Source: Halomonas piscis (lineage in GTDB: Bacteria > Pseudomonadota > Gammaproteobacteria > Pseudomonadales > Halomonadaceae). Taken from it: a stretch of 64,000 nt of DNA. Location of the stretch: assembly GCF_031886125.1 (NCBI RefSeq), contig NZ_CP119391.1, positions 1,302,001 through 1,366,000 of the forward strand, in the 5' to 3' direction. The notes below the pieces were generated by a model. It was not told where the DNA came from. It worked only from the letters and a program-made list of their open reading frames with translations, and did no database searches. Below, in pieces: positions 61,762 through 64,000 of the stretch. Position 1 is the first letter of the stretch, and every line of letters begins with the position of its first letter. The translations under genes were made by a program, and so were the position numbers.

Positions 61762-63519
61762 ATGTATCAGGCAGGTGGCACTATCGCAGCACTAATGGAT
61801 CAAGTGAAGAACCATGGTCTGATTCTTCCGGCAATCCAGAGGGAATTTGTATGGAAGCCTGACCAGATCTGTAATTTGTTTGACAGCCTTCTTCAGGGTT
61901 ATCCTTTTGGGGTTTTTCTATTTTGGCGAATACAGCCTGAAAACCGAGAAAAATATCAGTTTTACGATTTTGTTAAGGATTTCCATCAGCGTGACAACCC
62001 TCATTGCCCACCATTAAAGGATCTTCCTGAACGTGAGCTTGTTGCCGTTCTTGATGGCCAACAACGGATAACCGCGCTAAATATCGGCCTGCAAGGTTCC
62101 TACAGTCAGAAAATTCACGGGAAATGGTGGTCGAGCTCAGATGCCTTTCCCATGAAACACCTTTATATAAACCTTCTTGGTCAGCCTGAGGAGGAAACTG
62201 GCAGCCAGTATCAGTTTGAATTTCTCACAAGTAAACAGGCTGCTGACAAGAATGGTGAGGAATGCTGGTTCAGGGTTGCGCGGATCCTCGAAGAGGACCG
62301 AGATGATCTAAACGACGATCTCAATGATGGATGGGAAGGCGATAGAGAGTCTTTAAAGGCCGCTCGGAGTGTGCTCAGGCACCTAATCACCACAATCTTT
62401 GACAAAGACAAAATTGCTTACTACGAAGAAAAAGATCAAGACCTTGAGCGGGTGCTTAATATATTCATTCGTATGAATAGTGGCGGAACCATTCTTTCAT
62501 ATTCGGACTTGCTTTTATCAATAGCTGTCGCTCAATGGGACAACCTAGATGCTCGAGAGGAGATCCACTCTCTAGTAGATGAGATGAATAAAATTGGAGA
62601 CGGCTTTTCTTACAGCAAGGATCTTGTTCTAAAAGCTGGATTGATGCTGTCAGATATAGGTAGCGTAGGGTTCAAGGTAGAGAATTTCAATAAATCCAAT
62701 ATGGCAATTCTTGAGCAGAATTGGTCGAATATCCGCAGTGCTCTTTTGCTTGCGACTGAGCTGTTGGCGACCTTCGGATTTAACTCCCAAAACCTTCGAG
62801 CAGATAGCTCAATCTTACCGATCGCTTATTATATTTATACGCGAAAGCCTGGTGAGGGTTACTTGTCTAGATCGGAGTTCGCAAAAGATCGTGAAGCCGT
62901 TCGACAATGGTTAATAAAATCACTTCTGAAAGCGTCAGGTATTTGGGGGAGTGGTCTCGATACACTTCTTACCAGCTTGCGGAGAGTACTAAAAGAAGAA
63001 GGGGAAGCAGGTTTTCCGGCGGATTCACTAGGCTCCGCTATGGCGTCCCGAGGGAAATCACTCCACTTTGTCGATGAAGAAGTCGATGAGCTTTCCGAAT
63101 TGGAGTATGGTGGAAAAAGAACCTTTGCTCTTCTTTTACTCCTGTTCCCGGGGTTTGATTTTTCTAGGCACTTTCATGTTGACCACATTTATCCCAAAGG
63201 GTTGTTTTCAACTAGCAAGCTAAGAAAGTCAGGGGTGCCGGAGGAAAAAATAGAGACCTTCAAAATATGGGCCAATCGATTACCTAATCTGCAATTGCTC
63301 GAAGGTACCATTAATAACGAGAAGCGACAGAAGATGCCGTCAGACTGGTATGATAAAGCATGGCCTGACCCTGAAGCACGTCAACGCCACCTACACTCCC
63401 AAGGAATAGATTTGCTCCCAGGCGATATCAAGGAATTTGAAGGTTTTTACACTCAGAGGAAGAAAATCTTCAAGGCAAGGATCGAACAGGTAGTCAATAG
63501 GAAGGAAGATGGACTTTAA
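61762..63519 (+). CDS. DUF262/HNH (GmrSD/BrxU-like) putative restriction protein embedded in BREX
   Basis: A 585-residue protein with an N-terminal DUF262 domain: PAIQREFVWKPDQICNLFDSLLQGYPFGVFLFW (residues 23-55), the DGQQRITAL motif (about 97-105) and a later IRMNSGGTILSYSDLLL. The C-terminal part has an HNH/DUF1524-like motif, HFHVDHIYPKG (about residue 473), with NRLPNLQLLEGTINNEKRQ. This is the layout of GmrSD/BrxU modification-dependent nucleases. It sits between pglX (2 bp gap) and pglZ (11 bp overlap) and is AT-rich, unlike most BREX genes. BrxU is a known precedent for such a gene embedded in a BREX locus, but equivalence here is inferred. Confidence 0.8.
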   Translation: MYQAGGTIAALMDQVKNHGLILPAIQREFVWKPDQICNLFDSLLQGYPFGVFLFWRIQPENREKYQFYDFVKDFHQRDNPHCPPLKDLPERELVAVLDGQQRITALNIGLQGSYSQKIHGKWWSSSDAFPMKHLYINLLGQPEEETGSQYQFEFLTSKQAADKNGEECWFRVARILEEDRDDLNDDLNDGWEGDRESLKAARSVLRHLITTIFDKDKIAYYEEKDQDLERVLNIFIRMNSGGTILSYSDLLLSIAVAQWDNLDAREEIHSLVDEMNKIGDGFSYSKDLVLKAGLMLSDIGSVGFKVENFNKSNMAILEQNWSNIRSALLLATELLATFGFNSQNLRADSSILPIAYYIYTRKPGEGYLSRSEFAKDREAVRQWLIKSLLKASGIWGSGLDTLLTSLRRVLKEEGEAGFPADSLGSAMASRGKSLHFVDEEVDELSELEYGGKRTFALLLLLFPGFDFSRHFHVDHIYPKGLFSTSKLRKSGVPEEKIETFKIWANRLPNLQLLEGTINNEKRQKMPSDWYDKAWPDPEARQRHLHSQGIDLLPGDIKEFEGFYTQRKKIFKARIEQVVNRKEDGL

Positions 63520-64000
63520 ACAGTTACACCAAGGCCTATCTAGCTCTTTCTTCGCTGACGGCCATCGCCTCGTTTTCTGGTACGACCCCCCGGTCCACTT
63601 TGTCGAAGCACTAGATGAACTCGCACTAGATGGTGTACAGGTTCTCAACATGGCCGGGCAGTCCACCTTCGGCGTGAAGCTGCGCCTGGAGCTAGAGGAG
63701 CCGGAGACGCCGACGCTGCTCTACTTCCCCTACGCCGAGCCAGCGCCGGAGGATGACTGGCTTTTGGATATCAAGCTCTACTCCGGGCGCTTCTACGCCG
63801 ATCAGCTGTCGATGATCTTCAACGAGCTGGGCCTTGCCCGGCATGTGCTGCGTGAGCACCTGGCCAAGCGCCAGGCGTTCCTGGGCAGTCGCAAGCGCAT
63901 TGAGGCGCTCAAGCGCCTGGTCACCCCGGAGATGGACGAAGACGGTCTGGACCTGGCCATGTGCGCCGCCGTGGTGGGGGCGCCGACCTCGGATATTGCG
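63509..64000 (+). CDS. pglZ: BREX alkaline-phosphatase-like protein PglZ, N-terminal part
   Basis: The first 164 codons of PglZ, the phosphatase-fold component of BREX. The start MDFKQLHQGLSSSFFADGHRLVFWYDP and the following VLNMAGQSTFGVKLRLELEEPE and LLYFPYAEPAPEDDWLLDIKLYSGRFYADQLSMIFNELGL match the type I PglZ N-terminus. The start overlaps the previous gene by 11 bp, so translation is coupled. Base composition shifts from AT-rich to GC-rich within the first ~150 bp. The gene runs off the window edge; brxL would be expected after it. Confidence 0.92.
   Translation, partial: MDFKQLHQGLSSSFFADGHRLVFWYDPPVHFVEALDELALDGVQVLNMAGQSTFGVKLRLELEEPETPTLLYFPYAEPAPEDDWLLDIKLYSGRFYADQLSMIFNELGLARHVLREHLAKRQAFLGSRKRIEALKRLVTPEMDEDGLDLAMCAAVVGAPTSDIA

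Overview
The window is high-GC gammaproteobacterial chromosome. The gene set and orders (ribH-nusB-thiL-pgpA, nudE / yrfG-hslR-hslO, cyoABCDE) and protein flavour suggest a Halomonas-like member of the Halomonadaceae. The genus is inferred from recall of protein families, not from a search. About three quarters is ordinary core chromosome. The rest is accessory: an RNA-guided IscB locus, REP arrays invaded by IS110 elements, two IS5-family insertions, and from about 47.5 kb to the right edge a defence island.

Layout. 1-6.1 kb: riboflavin/NusB/thiamine/phosphatidylglycerol genes, a DUF945 protein and a Lon-family protease. 6.2-9.0 kb: nudE and the divergent yrfG-hslR-hslO heat-shock cluster. 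9.0-10.95 kb: a REP pair, a structured omega-RNA-like region and an intact iscB with no transposase. 10.96-16.25 kb: msrB, tex, gshA, dsbB (redox and stress). 16.26-20.69 kb: three arrays of a ~138 bp REP/BIME unit, separated by two nearly identical IS110-family (IS1111-type) elements inserted at the same point of the unit. 20.7-24.9 kb: an RND efflux permease and its membrane-fusion protein. 25.1-30.7 kb: mdh, a DUF7282-like exported protein, an acetyl/succinyl-CoA transferase, YbaN, SirB and NnrS (the last with an FNR-like box). 30.77-31.62 kb: an IS5-family insertion. 31.7-39.4 kb: a TelA operon, a Kef-like antiporter, DCC and DUF488 proteins, CmoM and RsmC. 39.5-41.8 kb: an IS110 element broken by a nested IS5-family element. 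41.9-46.7 kb: cyoABCDE on the minus strand.

At about 47.54 kb the host greB is cut, and AT-rich DNA begins with three ordered genes that match the gamma-mobile-trio (GMT) module (gmtY, gmtZ, gmtX), followed by an intact foreign greB that may replace the broken one. A type I BREX phage-defence operon follows (brxA, brxB, brxC, pglX, a DUF262/HNH nuclease gene, pglZ running off the edge). The BREX genes are GC-rich except for the middle of pglX (its target-recognition region) and the DUF262 gene, which are AT-rich. This points to modular exchange of the specificity domain and of an accessory nuclease. The most notable systems are the GMT-BREX island in greB, the solitary iscB/omega-RNA locus, and the REP-targeting IS110 elements with candidate guide RNAs.
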